Shown here: positions 47,799 to 57,409 of the stretch, one piece after another
How positions within the stretch are numbered: position 1 is the first letter of the stretch
Layout: each line of letters opens with the position of its first letter
Assembly: GCF_029109325.1 (NCBI RefSeq)
Contig: NZ_JAQKQJ010000016.1
Coordinates: 85,802 to 149,801 of the forward strand
Length of the DNA: 64,000 bases
Source: Nodosilinea sp. PGN35
Lineage (GTDB): Bacteria; Cyanobacteriota; Cyanobacteriia; Phormidesmidales; Phormidesmidaceae
Direction: 5' to 3'
Translations under genes and position numbers: made by a program
Notes under the pieces: model-generated
Databases searched by the model: none
Told to the model about the DNA's origin: nothing
The model's input: the letters and a program-made list of their open reading frames with translations, nothing else

Positions 47799-49238
47799 TC
47801 AGTCAACAATTCCCGGCATCCTGCGGGCAATCACCACCAGCTGATCGCCCGGGGCCAGTCGATAGCTGGCCGGGGGGTTAACCAGGGTGCGGCGCTGGGG
47901 CTGGCTCACCTCCACGGCAATGGGCAGGGCATCCTGACGCTGCTTCATATGGTCTACCGCCTGCCAAAAAGGTAAATCAACCCAGCTGGAGGGCACCGGC
48001 ACCTTGTAGATCTGGTTGCCCACCTGCACCGTGAGCAGTTCTGCTAAAACCTCCACCGACCCCTGGGCGCGGGCCGAGGTGGCAATCATGTGGCTGGTGA
48101 TCTCGCTGGAGACAATTACGTCATCTACCCCAGCAACCTTGAGCTGCACATCGTTTTGGCGATCGAGCAGTTGGGCGCAGGTGTAGACCGCCGGGTTGAG
48201 CTTTTCAATGGTGAGGGCCGCCAGCACGGTGCGGGCGTCAATATCTTGATCGCTGCGGGGGCGCGAGGTGTCGGCCAGCAGAATTGCCCGGGCCGCCCTG
48301 ACAATGTTGATGCCCTGGAGCACGTCAATGCGGGTGTAGTCGGCGGTATGAAAGTAGAGATTCGACAGGTTGAGATGCTCTAAAGCCTGCTCAGGGGTTT
48401 CGGTAAACTCCGCCACCACCACAATGGGGTGGTTTTCCATGTCTGGGTCGAGCAGCAATTCTTCGATGACGTGGACACCGTTGCGATTCCAGCCGCAAAT
48501 CACCGTATGACTGGATAGCTCATCGAGATCCATGGGGCGAAAATCCATTGCCGAACGCAGCCGCTGTACCATCGTAGCCGATACCAGGCCGGTGACCACC
48601 GCAAACAGAGTCAGCCCTCCCAGCATCAGCATCAGCGTCAGGGCTCTGCCCCAGGGGCTGGTGGGTTCACCGCCGATGGGCTCTGCCCCCACCAGCATGA
48701 ACAGGCTCCACCAGAGGGTTTTATCCAGGGAGTCGAGGTTCTCATTCTGGCCGCTCTCCACCAGGTAGAGCCCCATAGCCCCCGTGAGTAAAATGACGCC
48801 AATCGTGGCCAGCAGGCCAATTTGCGCCCCCAAACCCAGGGCCAACGCCGGGGCAAACCGACCCAGATTGTGATTCAGGAGCATACTGGCCCGAAACAAG
48901 CGCAGCAGCCGCAGCAGCCGCAGCACCGGAATTCCGGCGGGAAACGGTAAGACGGCCAGCAGATCAACCCAATACAGACGCAAAAAGCGCCTCCGGTTGC
49001 TGGCCGCCCAGCAGCGTGCCCCTAGCTCTAACCAAAAAATAGCGGTCAGCCCGGCCTGAAGGTGCAGTAAGGGGGCGTAACCCGAGCTACGGGGACTAGA
49101 GCCCACCTCCACAAATACCAGCAGCACCGACAGTAAAATTAGCCCGATCAGCGTAAATTCGGTGGGGGGGGCGTGGAGAAACTTGTTGAGCCGAGTTTTG
49201 ACCGACGGTGCGGGAAAAGGAGTAGCGGGCATTGTCAA
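47799..49238 (-). CDS. Ion channel with voltage-sensor-like helices and RCK domains
   Basis: A 479-aa membrane protein. Six hydrophobic helices; the fourth has Arg repeats (RLLRLLRLFR) as in voltage sensors. The pore region reads TLWWSLFMLVGAEPIG before PWGRALTLMLML; the potassium filter TVGYG is absent. Two RCK/TrkA-type units follow: VICGWNRNGVHVIEELL with Rossmann core, and a C-terminal TrkA-C-like segment (APGDQLVVIARR). It is probably a ligand-gated cation channel, selectivity unknown. The 3' end lies 130 bp from MITE copy 5. Confidence 0.82.
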   Translation of the reverse strand: MTMPATPFPAPSVKTRLNKFLHAPPTEFTLIGLILLSVLLVFVEVGSSPRSSGYAPLLHLQAGLTAIFWLELGARCWAASNRRRFLRLYWVDLLAVLPFPAGIPVLRLLRLLRLFRASMLLNHNLGRFAPALALGLGAQIGLLATIGVILLTGAMGLYLVESGQNENLDSLDKTLWWSLFMLVGAEPIGGEPTSPWGRALTLMLMLGGLTLFAVVTGLVSATMVQRLRSAMDFRPMDLDELSSHTVICGWNRNGVHVIEELLLDPDMENHPIVVVAEFTETPEQALEHLNLSNLYFHTADYTRIDVLQGINIVRAARAILLADTSRPRSDQDIDARTVLAALTIEKLNPAVYTCAQLLDRQNDVQLKVAGVDDVIVSSEITSHMIATSARAQGSVEVLAELLTVQVGNQIYKVPVPSSWVDLPFWQAVDHMKQRQDALPIAVEVSQPQRRTLVNPPASYRLAPGDQLVVIARRMPGIVD

Positions 49239-49389
49239 GGAACATCTCAGGGGGCGACTCGTCCTCAGAGTTAAAGATAAACTTTAGGCGATCGCGGGCC
49301 TAAGCTACCCTACCATTCTCCCCTACATCCCTGGGTCTGGCTCCAGCAAGGGCACCCCTACATTTTTGAGTAAGTCTTTGGAGGTTGTG

Positions 49390-49941
49390 ATGAACGTTGG
49401 TCACCTAGCCGCTTTGACGGTGGCAGTTATGCCAGTCGCCGCCCTGGGGATGGCCCCCAGCGTGCAGGCGCAGCTGTTTGCGTCGTCGCCCATTCAGGCC
49501 ATCACCCCCAACGACAAGCCCCTCTACCTCAACACCGACGCCACCGTAGAACAAACCCTGCGGGTGGGGGCCGCCACCAACCTCAACGGGCGCAGCATTC
49601 CGGCAGGAACCCTGGTGCGAGGACGGTTTGAGCCTGCGGCGGGCGGTGTGCGCTACGTGGCCACTGCCGTTGAGGTGGGCAACCAGGTCTACGCCGTCAA
49701 CGCCGTATCTGAACTGCTGCGCGACATTAAAGACCCCAGAGAAACCTCCACCGGAGCGATTTTGACCGATGCCGGCATCGGGGCCGCAGGCGGTGCTGCC
49801 GTCGGCGGCATTTTGACCGGTCGGGTCTCGGTAGGCAGCATTCTCGGCGGGGCTGCCGCCGGAGCTATTATTGGCAACACCACCGCCCAGCGGGTGGTGG
49901 TAGTAGAGCCCAACCAAACCCTGACGCTGACGTCTCAGTAG
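49390..49941 (+). CDS. Exported glycine-zipper protein
   Basis: A 183-aa protein with a signal peptide (LAALTVAVMPVAALGMAPSVQAQ). A beta-rich segment (GRSIPAGTLVRGRFEPAAGGVRYVATAVEV) is followed by a Gly/Ala zipper (GIGAAGGAAVGGILTG, ILGGAAAGAIIGN) and the ending VVEPNQTLTLTSQ. The last half resembles the C-terminal domain of the SLH protein at 4624-5862. GGAGG 5 nt before ATG 49390 sets the start. Probably envelope-associated; function unknown. Confidence 0.78.
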   Translation: MNVGHLAALTVAVMPVAALGMAPSVQAQLFASSPIQAITPNDKPLYLNTDATVEQTLRVGAATNLNGRSIPAGTLVRGRFEPAAGGVRYVATAVEVGNQVYAVNAVSELLRDIKDPRETSTGAILTDAGIGAAGGAAVGGILTGRVSVGSILGGAAAGAIIGNTTAQRVVVVEPNQTLTLTSQ

Positions 49942-50036
49942 CGTTTCTCGGTAGCGTTTCTGTCCCTGCGGGCTTCGACTCCCCTCAGGCAGCGATCGCT
50001 GGGCTAAGGCGATTTCTGGAAAACTTTCTCCCTAAT

Positions 50037-50056
50037 GGTGGACAGTGCCCACCCTA
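50037..50056. repeat. Palindromic GGTGG...CCACCCTAC repeat
   Basis: GGTGGACAGTGCCCACCCTAC, an inverse copy of the GTAGGGTGGGC type found at 55424. Confidence 0.5.
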
Positions 50057-50107
50057 CGGTGGTTGCAGTCGCCGGGTAGAGCGGGGATCTTCTTTTCCAG
50101 AAATCTC

Positions 50108-50536
50108 CTAAACCCTGGGATGGCGGCATTTGGCATCGATGTCGGCCAACTCCGCCTCGATCGCCCGGGTGCTGATGGCGATCTCGTACAGCGACGTCAG
50201 CAGCGAGGCCACCAGCAGCAGCAGACTGAGCCCAAACAGCATCTCCGCCAGCTGCTGCTGCTCAAGAAACAGGCCCAGCATCGACAGCGTGCAGACAATA
50301 AAGCTTGACACCCCCAGGGCCTGCATCAGGCGAATCAGGGCAATGCGCTGGCGCAGATTAGAGATCTGGCGCTGCACCATACTTTGAAAATAGTCGCGCT
50401 CAGAGCTGTGGAGCTGACGAATGAGCTGAGCCAGCACCAAAAAGCGGTTGGTATAGGCCAGCAGCAGCAGCGAAATCGCGGGAAACAGCAGGGCGGGAGT
50501 AGTCAGTTCCATGGCAAAAAAAGAGAGGACAACCAC
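50108..50536 (-). CDS. DUF2721 family membrane protein
   Basis: A 142-aa protein with three transmembrane helices: one near the N-terminus (ALLFPAISLLLLAYTNRFLVL), then a polar RDYFQSMVQRQISNLRQR segment, and two close helices (ALGVSSFIVCTLSMLGLFL, MLFGLSLLLLVASLLTSLYEI). This matches DUF2721. GTG 50536 has GAGGGG upstream; ATG 50512 is the alternative. Function unknown. Confidence 0.8.
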   Translation of the reverse strand: MVVLSFFAMELTTPALLFPAISLLLLAYTNRFLVLAQLIRQLHSSERDYFQSMVQRQISNLRQRIALIRLMQALGVSSFIVCTLSMLGLFLEQQQLAEMLFGLSLLLLVASLLTSLYEIAISTRAIEAELADIDAKCRHPRV

Positions 50537-50647
50537 AGCGGCATCCCCTCTTTATTAAGCCAGATAAATTGAACAGGTTTAAGAGCACAGGTATCAGGTG
50601 CCAGGAAAAGCCTTAAACCCTGAACCCGATACCCAACTCCCCCTTGC

Positions 50648-51652
50648 CTAGGCGGTGGTAGCTACCTGGCGATCGGTCGCCATCAGGCGCTCGTAGGTAG
50701 CGCGCATCTTGAGACCCACCAGCACCTGGAAGAGGCCGCTGCCGTTGGTCGAACCGGGGTACTCGCGGTGCTTGAGCAGCAGCTCAGTCATTTCGCCGTA
50801 GTACTTGGTAGAGGTGTTGCTGAGGTGGCTCTCGATATAGATCAGCTCTTCGAGCCGGTCAAACTGCCCATCAACCTCTAAGACCGACACTTCGTGGCCG
50901 TAGTAGGAGTCGGGGCCGTAGTGCATGCGAATGCCGGGGTAGGAGCAGGTGAGTTTGCGCCCGCAGGGAATCCAGTCGATGGTCGAACCCTCGTCAAACA
51001 GGTAGACGGGGTCGAAGCCCTCGATGCCTTCCCGCTGCATCAGGCGCACCCGCAGCACTTTCTTCTCCTCGTCGTTGGGAATGAGCTGCGTGGGCAGAAT
51101 TTGAATCACCACATCGGCGTACTGCTTTTGGATGTCGATGTAGGCTTCAAAGTCGGGACGGCGAGCGTTGATGGAGGCCAGCACGTCCTCGTAGGTGTGG
51201 CCGCGCTCGGCCATATCGCGCTGAATTTTCCAGGCAATTTTGACGTCATCGCTGATGTCGAGGTAGACGCTAAAGTCAAGCAGCTCGCGCACGCGCTCGT
51301 CGTAGAGGGGGTGCAGACCTTCGATCACAATGATGCGGTTAGGGTCAACCCGCTCGGGGGGATCGAGTTCGCCGGTCTCGTGGTTGTAGATGGGCTTTTG
51401 AATGCTTTGGCCTTCTTTCAGAGCCTTGATCTGCTCATACATCAGATCGAAATTGTTGGCCTTGGGGTCGAGGGCGGTGACACCAGCCACCTTGCGCTGC
51501 TTGCGGTCAAGGCTGTGGTAGTCATCTAGACAGATGACGGTCATAAGCTCAGCGCCGAACAGATCGCTCAGTCGCCGTAGAAATGTCGATTTGCCGCATC
51601 CAGAGTCGCCAGCGACACCGATTAAAACTACCTTACCTGGCTTGCTGATCAT
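50648..51652 (-). CDS. prk: Phosphoribulokinase
   Basis: Calvin-cycle kinase making ribulose-1,5-bisphosphate. The 334-aa protein has P-loop GVAGDSGCGKSTF with the regulatory Cys19-type residue, a second Cys in VICLDDYH (about 41), and DPNRIIVIEGLHPLYDERV. The C-terminal Cys pair region (CGRKLTCSYPG) is present, so thioredoxin and CP12/GapDH regulation are expected. GAGGG 5 nt before the ATG. It has a long shared upstream region with petH, read in the opposite direction. Confidence 0.97.
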   Translation of the reverse strand: MISKPGKVVLIGVAGDSGCGKSTFLRRLSDLFGAELMTVICLDDYHSLDRKQRKVAGVTALDPKANNFDLMYEQIKALKEGQSIQKPIYNHETGELDPPERVDPNRIIVIEGLHPLYDERVRELLDFSVYLDISDDVKIAWKIQRDMAERGHTYEDVLASINARRPDFEAYIDIQKQYADVVIQILPTQLIPNDEEKKVLRVRLMQREGIEGFDPVYLFDEGSTIDWIPCGRKLTCSYPGIRMHYGPDSYYGHEVSVLEVDGQFDRLEELIYIESHLSNTSTKYYGEMTELLLKHREYPGSTNGSGLFQVLVGLKMRATYERLMATDRQVATTA

Positions 51653-52403
51653 AAGTTCCCTCTAAACAACCTTCTTATAAACCGAACCCAGCGCTGCCAC
51701 GCAGCGGGAGAACACCAGTCTGCAACCCGCGAGCCCGGGGCTCTAAGTCTGCTCTGGCCTCTACCCCAGCACCCCATAGGGGGTGAAAGACTTGCGACTA
51801 TCGCGCTGGCAAAGCTTTGGTATGGATTGCCCAAGAAAGCACCAACCGCTTCCCCAGACATCTCGCATACTACCGCCTACCCGGCTGGAAACTATCTAGC
51901 CCCCAACCTGAGCGCCGACTCTTTCTATACTCTTCTCAATATGCCAAACAGCCGGAGGCACCAAGCAGCTTGAGAAGATAAGTATTTCTACCGCAATTAG
52001 CCTCATCCTATCAGAAGCCAGTATCCTTCACAACAGTTTTGGGCGGGGGATCGGCGCGGCGATCGCCGTCTTGTTTTTGTCTGGGGGTAGATTTTTTAGA
52101 TTAACTTAACGCTTGCTGCTGCAAAGAACACAGTCTTTCCCGCAGGATATTACTAGAGTGCAAGCATTCACTGGGGCATAGGCTGGGCGCAGGAGCTAGA
52201 GGCAGGCTGCTGAGGCGGCGCTATCTCTCAGCCCACGGCATTACACCGTCTTACAGTGATACCCTAAGCAAAAGTATGTCTAGTGCTGCCGTCTTGAGAT
52301 TGCCCTAGGGCTGTCTGAGTAGGCTCATTAGCGAACGCGACGGGTCATGACGGTGTGCCTCCGTCGCACTTAGTTGGGTCTAGAGAGTCACTGAATTTTA
52401 GAT
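51653..52403. other. Divergent promoter region of prk and petH
   Basis: About 750 bp without a credible gene, AT-richer between 52075 and 52115. TTTATAAGAAGG, read on the minus strand near 51670-51681, could be the prk -10 region. No NtcA-type GTAN8TAC box was found by eye near petH. The length suggests long leaders or an unseen small RNA. Confidence 0.5.
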
Positions 52404-53663
52404 ATGTACAATCCAAGTGTGAGCGGCGGTAACGCCAGTACTGAGGCCGGAAGCCGCTTGTTTCTATACGAAGTACAAGGGCTGCGCCAAACCGCAGAAA
52501 CCGACACCATGAACAGCCCCATTCGCAAGAGTGGCAGCGTGTTCGTTACGGTGCCCTACACCCGTATGAATCAGGAGATGCAGCGGATCACCCGCATGGG
52601 CGGCAAGATTGTCAGCATTCGTCCCCTTGACGAGGTGGGCAGTGTCAGCAATGTGGAGCCTACCCCAATTACTGCGCCTGTGGTTGCGTCTGCCGAAGCT
52701 GTTGCCCCAGCCGAGACCGCGCCCACCCAAACCCAGAAAAATCCCATGACTCAAGCCGCACAAAAGCCCGCTGCTAGCGTGCCTGTCAACCTCTACAAGC
52801 CCAACAGCCCCTACGTCGGCAAGGTTTTGTCGAATGAGCCCTTGGTTCGAGAGGGCGGTTCAGGGATCGTGCAGCATATTACCTTCGACCTTTCCCAGGG
52901 CAATCTACACTACGTAGAAGGCCAGAGTATTGGCATCATTCCCGACGGCACTGACGACAAGGGCAAGCCCCACAAGCTGCGCCTCTACTCCATTGCCTCG
53001 ACCCGCCACGGCGACCACCTAGACGACAAGACCGTGTCGCTCTGTGTGCGCCAGCTGGAGTACAAGCACCCCGAGAGTGGTGAGACTGTCTACGGCACTT
53101 GCTCTACATTTCTCTGCGGTATCGAACCTGGGGCCGACGTCAAGATCACCGGGCCGGTGGGCAAAGAAATGCTGCTGCCCGATGACCCCGACGCCACGGT
53201 GATCATGCTGGCCACGGGTACCGGCATTGCTCCCTTCCGTGCCTACCTGTGGCGCATGTTTAAGGATGCCGAGCGCGAGAAAAACCCTGACTACCAGTTC
53301 AAGGGGTTGGCCTGGCTGATCTTTGGCGTGCCCTACACCCCCAACATCCTCTACAAAGAGGAGCTGGAACAGATGCAGGAGAAATATCCCGACAACTTCC
53401 GGCTCACCTACGCCATTAGCCGCGAGCAGCAAAATGCCGAGGGTGGCCGCATGTACATTCAGCACCGGGTGGCGGAACACGCCGACGAGCTGTGGGAGCT
53501 GATGCAAAAGCCCAACACCCACACCTACATGTGCGGTCTGAAGGGCATGGAGGACGGCATCGACGAGGGTATGACCGTGGCGGCGACTAAGCACGGCGTT
53601 GACTGGGTCGAGTTCCGCAAGCAAATGAAGAAAGAGCACCGCTGGCACGTGGAAACCTACTAG
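52404..53663 (+). CDS. petH: Ferredoxin-NADP+ reductase with CpcD-like linker domain
   Basis: A 419-aa FNR that ends linear photosynthetic electron flow. Residues about 18-75 form the phycobilisome rod-linker-like domain (SRLFLYEVQGL, SGSVFVTVPYTRMNQEM, ITRMGGKIVSIRPL). A Pro/Ala hinge follows, then the FAD domain with RLYSIAST and the NADP domain with GTGIAPFRAYLW and C-terminal WHVETY. ATG 52746 (Met115, MTQAAQK) could start the short FNR-S form seen in other cyanobacteria during starvation or heterotrophy. A strong terminator follows. Confidence 0.97.
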   Translation: MYNPSVSGGNASTEAGSRLFLYEVQGLRQTAETDTMNSPIRKSGSVFVTVPYTRMNQEMQRITRMGGKIVSIRPLDEVGSVSNVEPTPITAPVVASAEAVAPAETAPTQTQKNPMTQAAQKPAASVPVNLYKPNSPYVGKVLSNEPLVREGGSGIVQHITFDLSQGNLHYVEGQSIGIIPDGTDDKGKPHKLRLYSIASTRHGDHLDDKTVSLCVRQLEYKHPESGETVYGTCSTFLCGIEPGADVKITGPVGKEMLLPDDPDATVIMLATGTGIAPFRAYLWRMFKDAEREKNPDYQFKGLAWLIFGVPYTPNILYKEELEQMQEKYPDNFRLTYAISREQQNAEGGRMYIQHRVAEHADELWELMQKPNTHTYMCGLKGMEDGIDEGMTVAATKHGVDWVEFRKQMKKEHRWHVETY

Positions 53664-53684
53664 GGTTCTCACAACGTCGGGGTA

Positions 53685-53706
53685 GGGGCGTACGGCGGTA
53701 CGCCCC
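53685..53706 (+). terminator. First hairpin after petH
   Basis: GGGGCGTAC (53685-53693) pairs with GTACGCCCC (53698-53706). Confidence 0.6.
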
Positions 53707-53724
53707 CGCAGAATTAGGCGAAAG

Positions 53725-53751
53725 GGAAGGGTTCCTGCCCTTCCTTTTTTT
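53725..53751 (+). terminator. petH intrinsic terminator
   Basis: GGAAGGG (53725-53731) pairs with CCCTTCC (53738-53744), followed by seven T. Confidence 0.9.
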
Positions 53752-53836
53752 GTGACGCTGGTATAGGTTCTCAGGGGAGGCGACAATCCCTTTACAATTG
53801 GGCATAGCGATCGCAGTTAGAGGAAGGCCATTGGTG

Positions 53837-55147
53837 ATGCGTGTCGGTTTGCTGGGGTTGGGAACTGTGGGGGCGGGGACGGCGAAGATTTTGCTCGACC
53901 CAGCCCATCGCCATCCCCTGGTGGGACAGATTGAGCTGGTGCGGGTGGGGGTGCGATCGCTGGACAAGCCGCGATCGGTGACGGTGCCGCCTGACTGCCT
54001 CACCACCGACCTGGAGAGCATTGTGGCCGACCCCACCATCGACGCGGTGGTAGAGGTGCTGGGGGGTCTGGAACCGGCGCGATCGCTGATTTTGAAGGCG
54101 ATCGCCCACGGTAAGCACGTGGTCACCGCCAACAAAGCGGTGATCGCCCGCTACGGCGACGAGATTTTTACGGCTGCCAACCAGGCCGGGGTCTACGTGC
54201 TGCTGGAGGCGGCGGTGGCGGGGGGAATTCCGGTGATTCAGCCCCTGAAGCAGGCCCTGGGGGTGAACCGCATCCACGCTGTAACAGGGATTATCAACGG
54301 CACCACCAACTATATCCTCACCCGCATGCAGCGGGAGGGGGGCGACTTTGAGCCGATTTTGGCCGATGCCCAGCGGTTGGGCTATGCCGAGGCCGACCCC
54401 AGCGCCGATGTGGATGGCCTCGATGCCGCCGACAAGATTGCGATTCTGGCGTCCCTGGCCTTTGGCGGCCGGATTAAGCTCTCGGAGGTGTACAGCGAGG
54501 GCATTCGCCAGGTGACGGCGGCGGATATTGCCTACGCCGAGCGGCTGGGGTTTGTGATCAAGCTGCTGGCGATCGCCCGTCGCGACGGCGAGTACGACGA
54601 AACCTCTGATCAGGCGCTCGATCGGCTGGAGCTGCGGGTACACCCCACCCTGGTGCCGGTGAGCCATCCCCTGGCCTCGGTGAACGATGTGTACAACGCG
54701 ATTTTGATCGAGGGCGACCCGATTGGGCAGGTGATGTTCTTTGGCCCTGGGGCCGGGGAGGGGCCGACGGCGAGCGCGGTGGTGGCCGACCTGTTGAACC
54801 TGGCGGCCAACCGGGCGGCCGAGGTTGGCCCGGCCTCGGCCAATCCGCTGCTGGCCTGTAGCCATCAGCACTACTGCAAGGTCAGCCCGATGGCGGATAT
54901 TGTCAGCCGCTTCTACGTGCGGCTGCTGGCGGAGGATGCTCCGGGGGTGATTGGTAAGCTGGGCACCTGTTTTGGGCGGCACCAGGTGAGTTTGGAGTCG
55001 ATCGTGCAGATTGGGCAGCACGAGACGCGGGCGGAGATTGTGATCGTCAGCCATGAGGTGACGGAGGCGAATTTTCAGCGGGCGCTGGATGAGCTGCGGG
55101 AGTACCCTGAGATCCACAGCGTGGCCAGCGTGCTGCGGGTGCTGTAG
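53837..55147 (+). CDS. hom: Homoserine dehydrogenase
   Basis: Converts aspartate semialdehyde to homoserine for Thr/Met/Ile synthesis. The 436-aa form begins MRVGLLGLGTVGAG (NAD(P)-binding). The catalytic region shows VTGIINGTTNYIL, ADPSADVDGLDAADK and the active-site Lys in KLSEVYSEGI. A C-terminal ACT domain (LLAEDAPGVIGKLGTCFG) allows threonine feedback. ATG 53837 is chosen because AGAGGAAGG lies about 9 nt upstream; the longer TTG frame has no support. Confidence 0.96.
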   Translation: MRVGLLGLGTVGAGTAKILLDPAHRHPLVGQIELVRVGVRSLDKPRSVTVPPDCLTTDLESIVADPTIDAVVEVLGGLEPARSLILKAIAHGKHVVTANKAVIARYGDEIFTAANQAGVYVLLEAAVAGGIPVIQPLKQALGVNRIHAVTGIINGTTNYILTRMQREGGDFEPILADAQRLGYAEADPSADVDGLDAADKIAILASLAFGGRIKLSEVYSEGIRQVTAADIAYAERLGFVIKLLAIARRDGEYDETSDQALDRLELRVHPTLVPVSHPLASVNDVYNAILIEGDPIGQVMFFGPGAGEGPTASAVVADLLNLAANRAAEVGPASANPLLACSHQHYCKVSPMADIVSRFYVRLLAEDAPGVIGKLGTCFGRHQVSLESIVQIGQHETRAEIVIVSHEVTEANFQRALDELREYPEIHSVASVLRVL

Positions 55148-55558
55148 GGTGCGATCGCGGCTTAAACCCACCCAGGCGTTGTCCAAGATTTAAGGGCCGC
55201 AATGCACCGCTCACGGTATCGGGTATCTTGCTTGGGTTTGGCGGCGCACAATGAGGGTCATAAGCCAGATCTGCTGCTGGGGCCATTTCGCAGGCCCCAG
55301 ACCCCCGTCGAGCAGGACGTTCCGTCGTCCTGCACCTCACGGAAAGGATGGATTGATCATCGGTTTAAACGTCTGTTCTGCAAATTGGCTGGTTGGTGGC
55401 TTTGATGAAACGCCTAGCTGATCGTAGGGTGGGCATTGCCCACCTTCCAAGTGTGTGGTGGCGATCGCCCTGAATTGGGGCCAATCCAAAATCGCTAATC
55501 CAAAATCCAAAACCGATCTCGGGTTGGTTACACTTTAGCTTTTGCAGTTAGGGCATCT
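55148..55558. other. Intergenic region with small repeats
   Basis: About 410 bp without a gene, holding the GTAGGGTGGGCATTGCCCACC palindrome and an AATCCAAAATCC heptamer tract at 55480-55515. Promoter of the ABC exporter presumably lies at its end. Confidence 0.6.
55424..55444. repeat. GTAGGGTGGGC palindromic repeat
   Basis: GTAGGGTGGGCATTGCCCACC; GGTGGGC and GCCCACC form a short hairpin. This is the clearest copy of the family. Confidence 0.7.
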
Positions 55559-57337
55559 ATGGCCAGTATTCAATCGGCGCGGCACCCTTTGCAGCGGCTG
55601 CTGCGCTACGGGCGCAACTATCGACCGCAGATCTGGGGAGCGGTGGTCAACTCCATTCTCAATACCATCTTTGACCTGGCCCCGCCCTACCTAATCGGCA
55701 TCGCCATCGACGTGGTGACCAACACCGAAAACTCGCTGATCGCGCGGGTGGGGATCACCAGCATTGCGGGGCAGCTGGGGGTGCTGTCGGCGCTGACGTT
55801 TTTGATCTGGAGTCTGGAGTCGCTGAGCGAGTACATCTACGCGCGGCTGTGGCGCAACCTGGCCCAAAACCTGCAGCACGACCTGCGCGTTGACACCTAC
55901 AGCCACCTGCAAAGCCAAGATCTCAGCTATTTTGAAGACCGCAGCACAGGCAGTCTACTGTCAATTCTCAACGACGACATCAACCAGCTGGAGCGGTTTT
56001 TAAATACCGGGGCGCACAACCTGCTGCGGTTTTTTACCACGGTGCTCTGGGTGGGGGCGACGTTCGTAATTTTGGCCCCGGAGGTATCGTGGATGGCGAT
56101 GCTGCCGATTCCCTTTGTGCTGGGCGGGTCGATCGCCTTTCAGCGGCGGCTGGCCCCGCGCTACACGGAGGTGCGCGACAAGGCGGGGCTGATCAGCGGG
56201 CGGTTGGCCAACAACCTGTCGGGCATTGCCACGATCAAGAGCTTCACGGCGGAGGGCTACGAGCGCGATCGCGTCGCCGCCGACAGCGATGCCTATCGCC
56301 AGAGCAACCGCCGGGCGATCGCCCTCAGCGCCGCCTTTGTGCCGCTGATTCGGATTGTGATTTTGGTGGGCTTTACGGCGATGCTGTTTTTGGGCGGTCT
56401 GGCGGTGGCCAATGGCACCCTGTCGGCGGGCACCTACGGTTTTTTGGTGTTCATTGTGCAGCGGCTGCTGTGGCCCTTCACCCAGCTGAGCGAAATCATG
56501 GATGAGTACCAGCGGGCGATGGCCTCGGTGCGGCGGGTCATGGGCCTGCTGGATGAACCCATTGAGCTGGTGCCGGGGCGCAACCCGCTGCCGGTGGCGC
56601 AGGTGAAAGGCGACGTGCGCTACGAGAATGTCAGCTTTGCCTACAACCACCGCGAGCCGGTACTCAAAAACCTCTCGCTGCACATTCCCGCCGGGCAGAG
56701 CATTGGGGTGGTGGGGGCGACGGGCTCGGGTAAGAGCACCCTGGTGAAGCTGCTGCTGCGCTTTTATCAGCCCCAGCAGGGCCGCATCCTGATCGATGGG
56801 CAGGAAATTCAGAATCTGCTGCCCCAGGATTTGCGCCGCTGCATCGGTCTGGTCAGCCAGGATGTGTTTTTGTTCTCGGGCACGGTGGCCGAAAACATTG
56901 CCTACGGCAGCTTTGACGCCAGCTTCGACGATATTCTCCACGCCGCCAAGCTGGCGGAGGCCCACGAGTTTATCGCCCAGCTGCCCCAGGGCTACGACAC
57001 GATTGTGGGCGAGCGGGGCCAGAAACTCTCGGGCGGACAGCGGCAGCGCCTGGCGATCGCCCGCGCCATTCTCAAAGACCCGCCCATTCTGGTGCTGGAC
57101 GAGGCCACCTCGGCGGTGGACAACGAGACCGAGGCGGCAATCCAGCGATCGCTGGCGGTGATTACCCAGGGGCGGACGACGCTGGCGATCGCCCACCGCC
57201 TCTCCACCATTCGCCACTGCCACTGCATCTACGTCATGGCCTACGGCGAAATCGTCGAGCAGGGTCGCCACGAGGAACTGCTGGAGCTAAACGGCATCTA
57301 CGCCAGCCTGTGGCGGGTGCAGTCGGGCCTGCGCTAA
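55559..57337 (+). CDS. ABC exporter half-transporter (MsbA/multidrug type)
   Basis: A 592-aa permease-ATPase fusion. Six N-terminal helices, then the nucleotide-binding domain with Walker A GATGSGKST, Q-loop VSQDVFLFSG, signature LSGGQRQRLAIAR, Walker B ILVLDEATSAVD and switch His AHRLSTI. It acts as a homo- or heterodimer exporting lipids or drugs. No partner gene is nearby. The substrate cannot be inferred. Confidence 0.93.
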   Translation: MASIQSARHPLQRLLRYGRNYRPQIWGAVVNSILNTIFDLAPPYLIGIAIDVVTNTENSLIARVGITSIAGQLGVLSALTFLIWSLESLSEYIYARLWRNLAQNLQHDLRVDTYSHLQSQDLSYFEDRSTGSLLSILNDDINQLERFLNTGAHNLLRFFTTVLWVGATFVILAPEVSWMAMLPIPFVLGGSIAFQRRLAPRYTEVRDKAGLISGRLANNLSGIATIKSFTAEGYERDRVAADSDAYRQSNRRAIALSAAFVPLIRIVILVGFTAMLFLGGLAVANGTLSAGTYGFLVFIVQRLLWPFTQLSEIMDEYQRAMASVRRVMGLLDEPIELVPGRNPLPVAQVKGDVRYENVSFAYNHREPVLKNLSLHIPAGQSIGVVGATGSGKSTLVKLLLRFYQPQQGRILIDGQEIQNLLPQDLRRCIGLVSQDVFLFSGTVAENIAYGSFDASFDDILHAAKLAEAHEFIAQLPQGYDTIVGERGQKLSGGQRQRLAIARAILKDPPILVLDEATSAVDNETEAAIQRSLAVITQGRTTLAIAHRLSTIRHCHCIYVMAYGEIVEQGRHEELLELNGIYASLWRVQSGLR

Positions 57338-57409
57338 CCAGGAGCAATGGCTGCCGCTCGCCCTTGGCCCACCTTTAGCAAGTCGCTCAGGTTACGGTTG
57401 TCAATTCCT

